13,833 bases of DNA from Phycisphaerae bacterium (GCA_030613765.1 JAUWLI010000037.1:1-13833), one strand, 5' to 3'. Positions 1 through 7,728 are shown, counted from the first letter of the stretch. Numbers and translations: made by a program. Notes: generated by a model from the letters alone, not told the origin.

Positions 1-840
1 CCATCTCGACCAGAAATCACCGAGACTCGTTGCTAAATATGGATTATTGAAGTTCAACATCAGGCGGAATCCCATCATGCGTGCTACGCCGCGTGCCATG
101 TCCGTATAGCCGCTGAAGTCAAAATAAATCTGCCAACAAAACAGGAAAGTGGCAAGGATCAAGGCGGGCGACTGAAATCGGTCAGGAGTAGAATATATAT
201 TGTCCACGTACAGAGCGAGGTAGTCAGCCAGGGCGACTTTTTTGAACAGGCCGACAATGAAGAGGGAAATGCCGTCAGAGAAGTCCCGCATGGAGACTGC
301 GGGTTTCTTATGCAACTGCGGCAGGAGGTTTTTGGCCCTTTCGATTGGTCCAGCCAGCAGGCGGGGGAAAAGTGAGACGAAAGTGGCATATCTTATGAGG
401 CTTCTTTCTCTTTCCATATTGCCGCGATAGTAATCGATGGTGTAGCTCATTGACTGGAAGATGTAGAACGATAAGCCGACGGGTAAAAGTATGTCGGGTT
501 CGGGGACAGCATACGGGACATTAAATGATGATAAGAGAGCGTTGAGGTTGTCGGTGATGAAACCGGCATACTTGAAAAAGCCAAGCAGGCCGAGATTGTT
601 AATTATACTAATGGAAAGCCATATCTTTCTGCGCCCGTACTTTTCCATGACTGAAACAACTGTGTAGTCCAGTATGGTTGAATATGCTATCAGAATCAGA
701 TAAAGAGGATTGAAACATGCGTAGAACAAATAGGAGACAGCTAAAAGCCAGTGCAGTCTAAACCTGGTGCCTTTAAGAGCCAGGTAGATCGGGTATGCAA
801 TCAGGAAGAATAATACAAAGGCCCAGGTGTGAAATAACAT
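1..840 (-). CDS. AlgI-like MBOAT O-acetyltransferase (partial; C-terminus beyond window)
   Basis: The frame is open from an ATG at 840 to the window edge, giving the first 280 residues of a multi-pass membrane protein of the membrane-bound O-acyltransferase family, like AlgI of alginate acetylation. Visible family marks are the hydrophobic N-terminal helices, VGLSFYIFQSMSY near residue 121, LLAGPIERAKNLLPQL near 161, and the signature stretch FDFSGYTDMARG near 240-251 followed by NFNNPYLATSLGDFWSRW at the edge. In the family the catalytic His comes directly after this last motif, so it should lie just outside the window. Such proteins pass acetyl groups across the inner membrane to an exported polysaccharide, usually with an SGNH-fold partner. 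The gene begins 13 nt after the stop of the FGE-HDAC gene, with a weak GAAGGG ribosome site, and is probably the fourth gene of that operon. The family assignment is firm. The polysaccharide is inferred. Confidence 0.93.
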   Translation of the reverse strand, partial: MLFHTWAFVLFFLIAYPIYLALKGTRFRLHWLLAVSYLFYACFNPLYLILIAYSTILDYTVVSVMEKYGRRKIWLSISIINNLGLLGFFKYAGFITDNLNALLSSFNVPYAVPEPDILLPVGLSFYIFQSMSYTIDYYRGNMERERSLIRYATFVSLFPRLLAGPIERAKNLLPQLHKKPAVSMRDFSDGISLFIVGLFKKVALADYLALYVDNIYSTPDRFQSPALILATFLFCWQIYFDFSGYTDMARGVARMMGFRLMLNFNNPYLATSLGDFWSRW

Positions 841-853
841 TTATTGTGCCCTT

Positions 854-2695
854 CTATCTGATCAAAACGTTAATGTGCGCTTCTACGGCCTCAGCCAGGC
901 CTTCCAAATCATATCCTCCTTCAAGAACAGCAACAAGTCGATTTTCGCAACACTTTTGGGCTATCTGCTTAACGATTTGCGTGAGCTGGGCAAATCCCCG
1001 GGTGGTTACCTTCATTCCGCCGAGCAGGTCGTTTTCGTGGGCATCGAAACCTGCGGAGATGAGGACAAAATCCGGGGAAAAAGTTAAGGCGGCGGGCCCA
1101 AGTTTTTCTTTAAAGGCCTCGATGTAATCAGCATCTGTGGAGCCGGCGGGCAAGGGTACGTTAATGTTGTAATTTAAACCCTTTCCGCTTCCTTTTTCTG
1201 CTTCGCTGCCGCTGCCAGGAGGATAGAAGGGATACTGGTGCACACTAAAGTATAGGACATTAGGGTCATCATAAAACGCTGCCTGAGTGCCGTTGCCGTG
1301 GTGCACGTCCCAATCGACAATGAGTATTTTTGACAAGCCATACTGCTTTTGAATATAGCGTGCGCCGATGGCAACATTGTTGAAGATGCAGAATCCCATA
1401 GCCGCATCTTCTACTGCGTGGTGGCCGGGGGGACGGACCGCACAAAATGCGTTGGTGATTTTTTTCTGCATAACCGCGTCGATTGCGGAGAATACCCCCC
1501 CTACCGCCATCAATGCCGCATCATAGGACTTCGGTGAGATAGGAGTGTCCATGGAATCCAAGAATCTTGTGCCGTTTTTGCAACTGCTATCGGCCCGCTG
1601 TATATATTCAGGACTGTGCAGCATCTCAATCCATTCAACCGGAGCGGGGGACGGTGTAAGCTTTAACAATTTAGAGTATAATCCATTTTGTTTTAACCTG
1701 TCGAGTATTGCGACCAACCTTTGCGGGGTCTCGGGATGGTCGGGAGTTGTTTTATGCTCAAGGTAAATATCATCGTAGACAAATCCTGTTTTAGAGGGAT
1801 TATTAGGTTTGTTTTCTTCCATAGTATTGTTCTCTTCGGGCTTGTTATTGGGTGTTTTCCTTACGCAGCGGAAGCCTATAGCATCGCTGGCAAGGCAGGT
1901 ATCATCAATTGAAGGGTCGCTTGCACGGCAGGATGAGCGGAGGTTATCTTCGGTTGAGTTCCATGCTCCGCCTCTCAGGACCCTTTCCCTGCCTTTGGCC
2001 GGCCCTTCTGGATTTTTCAGTGGACTGTTTTTGTAATAATTCTCGGAATAAAAATCGTTACACCACTCAGCTACATTTCCATTCATGTCATAGAGTCCCC
2101 ATGGATTCGGTTTCTTCTGTCCGACGGGATGCGTCTTTCGGGACGAATTACCGGCAAACCAACCATGCGCTCTGAGTTTACGGGCATCATTACCAAAACT
2201 GTACTTTGTGTTTGTTCCCGCCCGACAGGCATATTCCCATTCCGCTTCCGTGGGCAGCCTGTATCCGTTTGCCTGAAAATTGTACTGCCAGGTTTCTTCA
2301 TCGTAACAAGGCTCAAGTCCTTCAGCAAGTGAACGCTCATTGCAATATATAGCAGCATCCGTCCAGTTTATCTGCTCTAAAGGACTCTTTGGATTCTTGA
2401 AATGGGAGGGGTCGGAGATTTGGTACTTTTTGAATTGTTCCTGGACGACTTCGAACCTATCCATCCAAAACGAGTCAATCCATACCTTGTGTACGGGGGA
2501 CTCGTCGGAAGCACCTTTGCTTCTTCCCATATCAAAGAAGCCTCCAGGAATTACGACCATTTCTATACCGGTTTTTGTCTTTACAACCTTTGGCGTGCCG
2601 GTGGCGTCCTTTGCACGGCGGCAGCTAATGGGCACCGACAATATGAGCAATGGACAAAAGATTATTACGGTCAGTTTAGTAAACCTGATGCCCAT
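854..2695 (-). CDS. Exported FGE-sulfatase (SUMF1-like) / histone deacetylase superfamily fusion
   Basis: The 613-residue product has a signal sequence (R4, K7, hydrophobic 8-24) ending at Cys25, a possible but non-canonical lipobox (PISC). Residues about 38-280 are a formylglycine-generating-enzyme-like domain, with GYRLPTEAEWEYACRAGT at 144-161, GLYDMNGNVAEW at 200-211, RVLRGGAW at 238-245 and GFRCVR at 274-279. A Pro/Asn/Glu-rich linker (281-302) leads to a complete HDAC/acetylpolyamine-amidohydrolase domain (304-613). Its expected residues are kept: His425-His426 in RPPGHH, metal ligands Asp463, His465 and Asp551 (DWDVHHGNG, GFDAH), and Tyr595 in EGGYD. It should therefore be an active Zn hydrolase removing acetyl groups, although the substrate is unknown. 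HDAC-like enzymes are usually cytoplasmic, so an exported one beside an O-acetyltransferase is odd. Many bacterial FGE-like domains are not true sulfatase activators. Met292 in the linker could be an internal start, but its ribosome site is weak. AGGA lies about 10 nt before the chosen start. Confidence 0.92.
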   Translation of the reverse strand: MGIRFTKLTVIIFCPLLILSVPISCRRAKDATGTPKVVKTKTGIEMVVIPGGFFDMGRSKGASDESPVHKVWIDSFWMDRFEVVQEQFKKYQISDPSHFKNPKSPLEQINWTDAAIYCNERSLAEGLEPCYDEETWQYNFQANGYRLPTEAEWEYACRAGTNTKYSFGNDARKLRAHGWFAGNSSRKTHPVGQKKPNPWGLYDMNGNVAEWCNDFYSENYYKNSPLKNPEGPAKGRERVLRGGAWNSTEDNLRSSCRASDPSIDDTCLASDAIGFRCVRKTPNNKPEENNTMEENKPNNPSKTGFVYDDIYLEHKTTPDHPETPQRLVAILDRLKQNGLYSKLLKLTPSPAPVEWIEMLHSPEYIQRADSSCKNGTRFLDSMDTPISPKSYDAALMAVGGVFSAIDAVMQKKITNAFCAVRPPGHHAVEDAAMGFCIFNNVAIGARYIQKQYGLSKILIVDWDVHHGNGTQAAFYDDPNVLYFSVHQYPFYPPGSGSEAEKGSGKGLNYNINVPLPAGSTDADYIEAFKEKLGPAALTFSPDFVLISAGFDAHENDLLGGMKVTTRGFAQLTQIVKQIAQKCCENRLVAVLEGGYDLEGLAEAVEAHINVLIR

Positions 2696-2743
2696 CCGCT
2701 ATATTCCTGAACAAAGACTCTTTCTGGTAAGTTTCGTATTCAC

Positions 2744-3808
2744 TTAACGGCCCGGCGTCCGAATCGGCACCCAATCGGGCTCCTTATTTTGGTTTCCATC
2801 TGTGGTGATTTGCACCCATTTGCCTGTCATATCACTGATACATATATTCCAGCCCGGCGCCTTACCGCCCACCATTTCCTGTGCCTTGGGGCCGTGGCTG
2901 AAAGCAATATACCTGCCATCCGGTGAGAAGTCAGAGTGATAAACCTCGTGCTCTTTGGTGCATTTAACGACTCGCTGAACATTAGTCACTTTTGGCACCG
3001 AGGACTTCAAGTCGATGGCGGCAGCGCATAAATCCCAATCAGTCAAGCCCCACGTAATCCTGCTGCTATCGAGACTGCAATCAGGCCTACAGCCGGTGAC
3101 TCCATATTTCGTTAAATCAAAGACTTTATTTGAGTTGACCTCAAAAGCCAGATTCGCGTGCTTGAAACCCATTCCACCATGGACAGTGGCAAGAAACCAG
3201 TTACCGTCCGGTGACCAGCAAATATTATATAGATGATGCAAGTTTTTATTCGGGTGCTGTGTGTGTTTGCGAGTCTCTATATCGTAAAAGAAAAGGCCCT
3301 TAGTGGCGTAGTCCTTGATTGTGTAACGCTCGAACTCGGCCTTTAGATACGCGATGGTTTTCCCATCGGGGCCCCAACACGGCTGTCGCGCGTTGTCAGC
3401 AACCTTGACGCGTCCACTCCCATCGATGTTTATATAATAGATGTTTCGGACTTTTTTATTTGACGTACCTTCATCAGCAACAAAACATATCCTTGTACCG
3501 TCGGGCGAGGCGTGGGGATACATCTCATCGGCGTCGGGAGTGCGGGTAAGATTAACGGGATTGGAACCATCCGCATTTATCAGGTAGAGCTCCCAGTTTT
3601 CGGTGCCGTTTGTTTTGCGGTAGGATTCGTACACTATTTTAAAGAGGATTTTCCTGAGGTCGAGAGCATCTGGCGGTGAGGGAGCTTTTCTAAGCTTTAG
3701 CTGAGCTTTTGCCTGTGAAGCATAAACACCTTCATTTATCGTAAAAAGAATTAACAAAAGAGAGAATATAATTCCTATACTTGTTTTAGACAATTTAGTT
3801 TTTGACAT
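2744..3808 (-). CDS. Secreted PD40/TolB-like beta-propeller protein, paralogue B
   Basis: The 354-residue product has a Sec signal peptide (K3, K5, hydrophobic 11-22, likely cleavage after VYA at 30). Repeated WD40-like PD40 motifs follow: ASPDG at 100-104, WGPDG at 145-149, WSPDG at 198-202, CSLDS near 244 and FSPDG at 294-298. It ends in NKEPDWVPI. This pattern folds as a TolB-like beta-propeller, usually a binding platform in the periplasm or outside the cell, but the N-terminal TolB domain of the Tol-Pal system is absent. The protein aligns over nearly its whole length with its upstream neighbour (about 60-65% identity by eye), so the pair arose by tandem duplication. It starts 36 nt after that gene and ends 48 nt before the FGE-HDAC gene. 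The ribosome site is only a weak AG-rich tract, so translation may be coupled. The ligand is unknown. Confidence 0.88.
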   Translation of the reverse strand: MSKTKLSKTSIGIIFSLLLILFTINEGVYASQAKAQLKLRKAPSPPDALDLRKILFKIVYESYRKTNGTENWELYLINADGSNPVNLTRTPDADEMYPHASPDGTRICFVADEGTSNKKVRNIYYINIDGSGRVKVADNARQPCWGPDGKTIAYLKAEFERYTIKDYATKGLFFYDIETRKHTQHPNKNLHHLYNICWSPDGNWFLATVHGGMGFKHANLAFEVNSNKVFDLTKYGVTGCRPDCSLDSSRITWGLTDWDLCAAAIDLKSSVPKVTNVQRVVKCTKEHEVYHSDFSPDGRYIAFSHGPKAQEMVGGKAPGWNICISDMTGKWVQITTDGNQNKEPDWVPIRTPGR

Positions 3809-3844
3809 ATTGTTTCTTCTTTCTTTGGAGCCTTTCAGATTACA

Positions 3845-4957
3845 TTACTTCTGCTTTAGCCCCGCCACCAGCTGATTGTCGGGAATCGCAACCGGGACCC
3901 AATCGGGCTCCTTGTTGTGGTTTCCATCGGTGGTGATTTTGACCCATTTACCTGTCATGTCAGCCACGCAGATATTCCAGCCCCTGGCTTTACCGCCAAC
4001 CTGCTGACCTCCATTAAAAGAGCCATAGCAGAAAGCGATATACTTGCCATCCGGTGAGATGTCAACGTGATAAACCTTAGATTTACGCAGGCAGTTTACA
4101 ACATCACGGATATTGGTGACCTGGGGGGTGCCGAACTTGACGTCGAAATCTCCAATACATAAATTCCAATCAGTTTCCCCCCATACCATTTTCCTGCCAT
4201 CGAGACTGAAGTCCGGTCTACAACCCTTAACCCCCCATCGTTCCAGATCAAAGAGTTTTTTGCCATTTGCCTCAAAAGCCAGGACAGTATCGCTGTACTC
4301 CATTGCTCCGTGCACGGCACCAACAAACCATTTGCCGTCCGGCGTCCAGCAAATCGCATAAATATGGAGCAAATCTTTATTCGGGTGCTGTCGATGCCGA
4401 CGGGTCTGCAAATCATAGATGAAAAGTCCCGCTGTCGCATACTCCCTTGTACTATAACGCTCATACTCTCCTTTTAGATAAGCGATGCTTTTGCTATCCG
4501 GAGACCAGCATGGCTGGCGAGCGTTATCAGCAACTTTTACCCGGCCTGTTCCGTCGATGTTCATGTAGTAGACACTTCGAAGCTTTTTTCTTCCTGTCCC
4601 TTTATCAACAACGAAAGAAATCTTCGTGCCATCAGGAGAAACGTGCGGATACATCTCGTCGATATCAGGGGTCCGTGTCAGATTGACGGCACCTGAACCA
4701 TCGGCATTTATAATGTGCAGCTCCCAATTGTTTCTGCGATCGGTTTTGTGGTAGGTTTCGTGCACTATCTTAAAAGGGATTTCCTCAAGGTTCAGCTCGT
4801 CCGGCGGTGATGGAAGCTTTCTCAGCCCCGGCCTGTCCGGTGTTTTAGAGCCGCGAACTGCACCATTGACTACAGACAGAGTTAGTATCAGAAAGATGAA
4901 AATGCCGGCACTTTTTACAGGCAGCCCTGTTCTTGTAATATACGGTCTTTTGGCCAT
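3845..4957 (-). CDS. Secreted PD40/TolB-like beta-propeller protein, paralogue A
   Basis: The 370-residue product has a basic N-terminus, a hydrophobic segment (17-30) and probable signal cleavage near residue 33-36. PD40 motifs lie at 106-110 (VSPDG), 151-154 (WSPD), 204-208 (WTPDG), 250-254 (FSLDG) and 300-304 (ISPDG), and the tail is NKEPDWVPV followed by a short extra extension. It shares long identical blocks with paralogue B, such as VNLTRTPD, GRVKVADNARQPCW and DMTGKWV. It is probably the first gene of the leftward operon, with AAGGA 7 nt before the ATG and a 370-nt spacer to the divergent lyase gene. Beta-propellers of this kind often bind carbohydrate or protein partners on the cell surface. 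Enzyme activity cannot be read from the sequence. Divergence between the two copies is clearest around residues 217-232 and 265-295, which may be the parts with different binding roles. Confidence 0.88.
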   Translation of the reverse strand: MAKRPYITRTGLPVKSAGIFIFLILTLSVVNGAVRGSKTPDRPGLRKLPSPPDELNLEEIPFKIVHETYHKTDRRNNWELHIINADGSGAVNLTRTPDIDEMYPHVSPDGTKISFVVDKGTGRKKLRSVYYMNIDGTGRVKVADNARQPCWSPDSKSIAYLKGEYERYSTREYATAGLFIYDLQTRRHRQHPNKDLLHIYAICWTPDGKWFVGAVHGAMEYSDTVLAFEANGKKLFDLERWGVKGCRPDFSLDGRKMVWGETDWNLCIGDFDVKFGTPQVTNIRDVVNCLRKSKVYHVDISPDGKYIAFCYGSFNGGQQVGGKARGWNICVADMTGKWVKITTDGNHNKEPDWVPVAIPDNQLVAGLKQK

Positions 4958-5195
4958 TATTTTCCTTACTGTACGTTATATTCTGTTGTACACAAGACCT
5001 ATACGCAGTAATCCTGTCAAATCTTGTGACAGTCATAATACCCGAAATTCCTGTGTTTTTCAAGCCCTTTTGATATACAGCACCTATAAGCCCGGGTTTC
5101 CCATATGAAGTCGTGCAAAAGAAATGAAATTTGTTAGAATAGAGCATATGGAAGGCGTTTGATTGAGTTATCATTATACTAAATTGGAGAACCCA
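4958..5195. promoter_or_regulatory. Divergent intergenic region with candidate promoters
   Basis: This spacer separates the leftward propeller-HDAC-MBOAT operon from the rightward small ORF and lyase gene, so it should hold both promoters. On the plus strand, TGTTAGAAT at 5132-5140 matches an extended -10 (TGnTAnAAT) about 56 nt before the small ORF, but no good -35 precedes it. On the minus strand, a perfect TTGACA lies at 5020-5015. The hexamer 17 nt downstream (TCTTGT) is a poor -10, while TATAAC at 4980-4975 lies too far for a standard pair. No repeated operator-like motif was seen. Confidence 0.35.
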
Positions 5196-5309
5196 ATGGG
5201 TGAAAGAAGCAAGGATGCTTATAGGCTCAATTTTGACCGAAAGAGGCTCAGCGGCGTAGCTAAGCTAAGATATATAATGGTATATGGGAAATCTCAGACT
5301 AAGAAATAA
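5196..5309 (+). CDS. Small ORF of 37 codons upstream of the lyase gene; possible leader peptide
   Basis: An ATG preceded by GGAG with 6-nt spacing opens a 37-codon frame ending in TAA, 18 nt before the lyase start codon. The peptide begins MGERSKDAYRLNFDRKRL and is strongly basic, with no transmembrane segment or signal sequence. A good ribosome site and close spacing suggest it is translated and could be a leader peptide controlling the downstream gene. The stretch AYRLNFDRK faintly recalls the N-termini of some transposases (IS1380 type), so a degenerate transposase start is another possibility. No further transposase sequence or terminal repeat is visible. Function is unknown. Confidence 0.4.
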   Translation: MGERSKDAYRLNFDRKRLSGVAKLRYIMVYGKSQTKK

Positions 5310-5327
5310 TGACGGAGAATAAATACT

Positions 5328-6443
5328 ATGAAAAAATTAGGCATAACAATCATTGCTTTGATTTTGCTCTTGCCGCTTAAAGGTTTCTCTCAAGAGTATG
5401 TAGAATATGATCCGCCGCCGCTTTTGTTGTTAAAAGCAGTTGAGGCGGAGAAGCTATCCCATATTGTCGCTGCCGGGGCCTTTGCTGAATCGTATAAATC
5501 ACTGATGTCAGATGCGGATGCTCTGCTCGGTGATCGTCCGAACCCACTGAAGGATATTATTTATGAGGGGCATGTCAGTAACCACCCGGACAGGCTTAAT
5601 TCAGTTAAGCACCTGCGGGATATGACTAAGATATACACGTTGACGTGGGCCTGTTTTGTTTCAGGCAAAAATGCCTACGGTACAAAGGCGATTGAATTTG
5701 TCGAGGCCTGGGCGAAAAAATATAAAGCAAGTGGAAACTCTGTGAACGATCATAAGATGCTTATGTGTCTGATTGCCTACCAGGTGCTTAATAAGCAGAT
5801 GTCCGAATCACAAAAAACAACGATTGGCAAATGGATCAAAACGATTGGGGATGCCCAGAAGAAGGGGTGGAAGCGTAAGGGCGGAAATCATGCCGCAAAA
5901 CGGTTGAAATTTATTTATTATGCAGCCTATCTGGATGATGAACAGGGCAGGATCGACTGGGTGCAGGAGAAAATTCAGGTTGTCTGGAATAATACGTTAT
6001 ATGAAAACGGCCAAACCGATGATTTTAGGCGTCGCGATGCGGTCCATTATCATATGAGTAGTATTGTGGAGTTTCTTCAAATTGCACAGATTGGGCGGTT
6101 ACTCGGAAAAGACCATTATAATCAAAAGGCGGATAACGGAGGTTCTATTGCCAGGGCGATAGATTTCGTTATGCCCTTTATCAAAGGAGAAAAGATCCAT
6201 CCTGAGTGGGTGAATTCAATAGTGAAACTGGACCACGAGAGGTGGGAGGCCGGTGATCCTTACTATAGACCCGGTATACCATGGGATCCGTGGGAGGCGT
6301 ATGAATCGCTTTTGCTTGCTTCGGTTTTTGATGATTCTTTGCACCATTGGGCAGAAAAACTCAGGCAAGGTAAGAATAAGCCATTGCCGTGGCTTGGGGT
6401 GCTGGCAAGGGCCTCTCTGGCAGATGCCAGTAAACGGAACTAA
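5328..6443 (+). CDS. Secreted alginate-lyase-family protein (PL5/AlgL-like fold)
   Basis: The 371-residue product has a Sec signal peptide (MKK, hydrophobic 5-17, likely cleavage after GFS at 21). The body matches the alpha/alpha-toroid alginate lyase family. Conserved-looking segments are SNHPDRLNSVKHLRDM at 84-99, an Asn187-His188 pair (KGGNH), and a block with Arg234-236 and Tyr241 (RRRDAVHYHM). In PL5 lyases an Asn-His pair plus Arg and Tyr bind and abstract the C5 proton of the uronate, so these are the likely catalytic residues. It probably cleaves an acidic polysaccharide by beta-elimination in the periplasm or outside the cell, either as a polymer-trimming enzyme or for nutrition. Diverging from an operon containing an AlgI-like acetyltransferase favours a role with an endogenous alginate-like polymer, which is inference. 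GGAG lies 10 nt before the ATG. The exact polysaccharide and lyase subfamily cannot be fixed by eye. Confidence 0.82.
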   Translation: MKKLGITIIALILLLPLKGFSQEYVEYDPPPLLLLKAVEAEKLSHIVAAGAFAESYKSLMSDADALLGDRPNPLKDIIYEGHVSNHPDRLNSVKHLRDMTKIYTLTWACFVSGKNAYGTKAIEFVEAWAKKYKASGNSVNDHKMLMCLIAYQVLNKQMSESQKTTIGKWIKTIGDAQKKGWKRKGGNHAAKRLKFIYYAAYLDDEQGRIDWVQEKIQVVWNNTLYENGQTDDFRRRDAVHYHMSSIVEFLQIAQIGRLLGKDHYNQKADNGGSIARAIDFVMPFIKGEKIHPEWVNSIVKLDHERWEAGDPYYRPGIPWDPWEAYESLLLASVFDDSLHHWAEKLRQGKNKPLPWLGVLARASLADASKRN

Positions 6444-6481
6444 AGTCGAAATTAGATGGGAAGGTTCTCATAAGGTGTGTC

Positions 6482-6521
6482 CAGCACCCAAAGAGCTTCG
6501 GCTCACGCCGTTTTTGTGCTG
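6482..6521 (+). terminator. Stem-loop, likely terminator of the lyase gene
   Basis: Thirty-eight nt after the lyase stop codon, CAGCAC (6482-6487) can pair with GTGCTG (6516-6521). Inside are two alternative short stems: GAGC-TTCG-GCTC (6493-6504, a stable UUCG-type loop) and CGGC-TCAC-GCCG (6499-6510), the latter followed directly by five T. The hairpin plus T-run fits an intrinsic terminator. Confidence 0.55.
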
Positions 6522-6529
6522 TATAGCCT

Positions 6530-6585
6530 CCAGAAGGAAATTATTAGATTCGATGGTGCACCTTGTGCTCACCGATACCTTCTGG
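6530..6585. repeat. Nested inverted repeat (CCAGAAGG/CCTTCTGG)
   Basis: CCAGAAGG (6530-6537) and CCTTCTGG (6578-6585) are perfect 8-bp arms around a 40-nt loop. The loop contains a second stem, GGTGCAC (6555-6561) with GTG-CT-CACC (6565-6573). It sits between the lyase terminator and the sppA-like gene, 141 nt before the latter's start. It could be a second transcript-end structure, an operator or part of a 5' leader. Confidence 0.4.
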
Positions 6586-6664
6586 TAAAATTCTATGGGC
6601 CGAGTTGGCGTCTTTTCAATATCACAGCATACAAAATATGACTATTTTTCTTGTGCGCAGGGAA

Positions 6665-6694
6665 TTGATTGTGTTAAATTGGTGCTTGTAAAAA
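6665..6694 (+). promoter_or_regulatory. Candidate sigma70-like promoter for the SppA gene
   Basis: TTGATT (6665-6670) and TAAAAA (6689-6694) are separated by 18 nt and lie just upstream of the strong ribosome site of the SppA gene. The match to consensus is moderate at the -35 and weak at the -10, so this is only a candidate. Confidence 0.28.
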
Positions 6695-6726
6695 GCAAAT
6701 TAAGAGTTTTCTCAGGAGGACATGTA

Positions 6727-7728
6727 ATGGCTAAAGGACATGTTTGGTTTAATATGGCTTTGTTAGTATCGTTAATAGTGTTAACAGGTTGCGGGGCGAC
6801 GGCGTTTCGAATAGAACTCGTGCCCGCACATCAACGGCTCGAAGAGACGGAAATACAGCGAGATAAAGGTATATTTATCCGTGATAAGATAGCAGTGATC
6901 GATGTTGACGGTTTGCTTATTAACAAACGCAAACGCGGATTTATGCAAGAGGGAGATAATCCTGTGAGCCTGTTCGTCGAAAAGCTGGACAAGGCGTCAT
7001 CGGACCGACGTGTCAAGGCGGTGGTGCTTCGTCTGAATTCACCCGGCGGGACGGTTGCGGCGAGTGATATAATGTATCATAGTCTGCGAGAGTTTAAGCG
7101 AAAGACCGGAAAGCCGGTGGTAGCCTGCATACTTGGTGTGGGCTGCAGCGGAGCGTATTACCTTGCATGCGGCAGCGATGGAATTTTGGCCCAGCCGGGC
7201 GGTGTGACGGGCAGTATCGGGACCATAATGCAGACGTTTAGCTTTGCGGGAACGATGGAAAAAATCGGAGTTAAAGCAGTGGCCATCAAGAGCGGAGACT
7301 TGAAAGATTTAGGTTCACCGCTGCACGATTTGCGTACTGAAGAGCGAAAAGTACTGGAAGGAATTATCAACCAGTTTTTCGAACAATTCCTGACGGTTGT
7401 GCAGGAAGGCCGCAAAAATATTGGAGAACAAAAACTGCGGAAGCTTGCAGATGGACGAGTTTTCACGGCCGAAGAAGCTTTGCGAGAAAAACTGATAGAC
7501 AGAATTGGTTATCCGGCAGATGGAATCGAATGGGCCAAAGAGATCGCCGGGATTGAGAAAGCCCGTGTGGTTATGTATCACCGCCCGTCAGGTCATAAAG
7601 CGAATGTGTATGGCTCGTCAACAAGTGTTGACGACACTGTTGGTGCCTTGATCAATGTGGAACTACCAGACTGGTTAAGCTCAAACGGGGCGCAGTTTTT
7701 ATACCTTTGGCAGCCGCTTGTGGAATGA
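6727..7728 (+). CDS. sppA: Signal peptide peptidase SppA-like serine protease, lipoprotein form (S49 family)
   Basis: The ATG at 6727 is chosen because GGAGGA lies 6 nt upstream and the product then begins with a lipoprotein signal (hydrophobic 8-20, LTGC lipobox, Cys22). A frame extension back to 6595 has no such support. The 333-residue length fits the short SppA form. The S49 fold shows VLRLNSPGG at 99-106, the catalytic Ser141 in CSGAYYLACGS, the strand GGVTGSIGTI near 157-166, and the general-base Lys193 in GDLKDLGSP. Such Ser-Lys proteases degrade leftover signal peptides and other membrane-bound peptides. As a lipoprotein it would act at the periplasmic membrane face. It is probably transcribed alone, since a terminator-like region separates it from the lyase gene and the next gene converges on it. 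The symbol is by family and does not imply orthology to the E. coli tetrameric enzyme. Confidence 0.9.
   Translation: MAKGHVWFNMALLVSLIVLTGCGATAFRIELVPAHQRLEETEIQRDKGIFIRDKIAVIDVDGLLINKRKRGFMQEGDNPVSLFVEKLDKASSDRRVKAVVLRLNSPGGTVAASDIMYHSLREFKRKTGKPVVACILGVGCSGAYYLACGSDGILAQPGGVTGSIGTIMQTFSFAGTMEKIGVKAVAIKSGDLKDLGSPLHDLRTEERKVLEGIINQFFEQFLTVVQEGRKNIGEQKLRKLADGRVFTAEEALREKLIDRIGYPADGIEWAKEIAGIEKARVVMYHRPSGHKANVYGSSTSVDDTVGALINVELPDWLSSNGAQFLYLWQPLVE

Noticed and set aside
4096..4464. Frames inside the propeller genes on both strands (also 3015-3236, 4113-4361, 4447-4686)
   Set aside because: These are shadows of conserved PD40 coding sequence, which has clear motifs and duplication support in the chosen frame.
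6253..6588. Plus-strand frame overlapping the 3' end of the lyase gene
   Set aside because: It is in another frame of a well-supported gene, and its tail runs through the hairpin region.
6595..6726. N-terminal extension of the SppA frame
   Set aside because: It would place 44 residues before a lipoprotein signal. The ATG at 6727 has GGAGGA 6 nt upstream.
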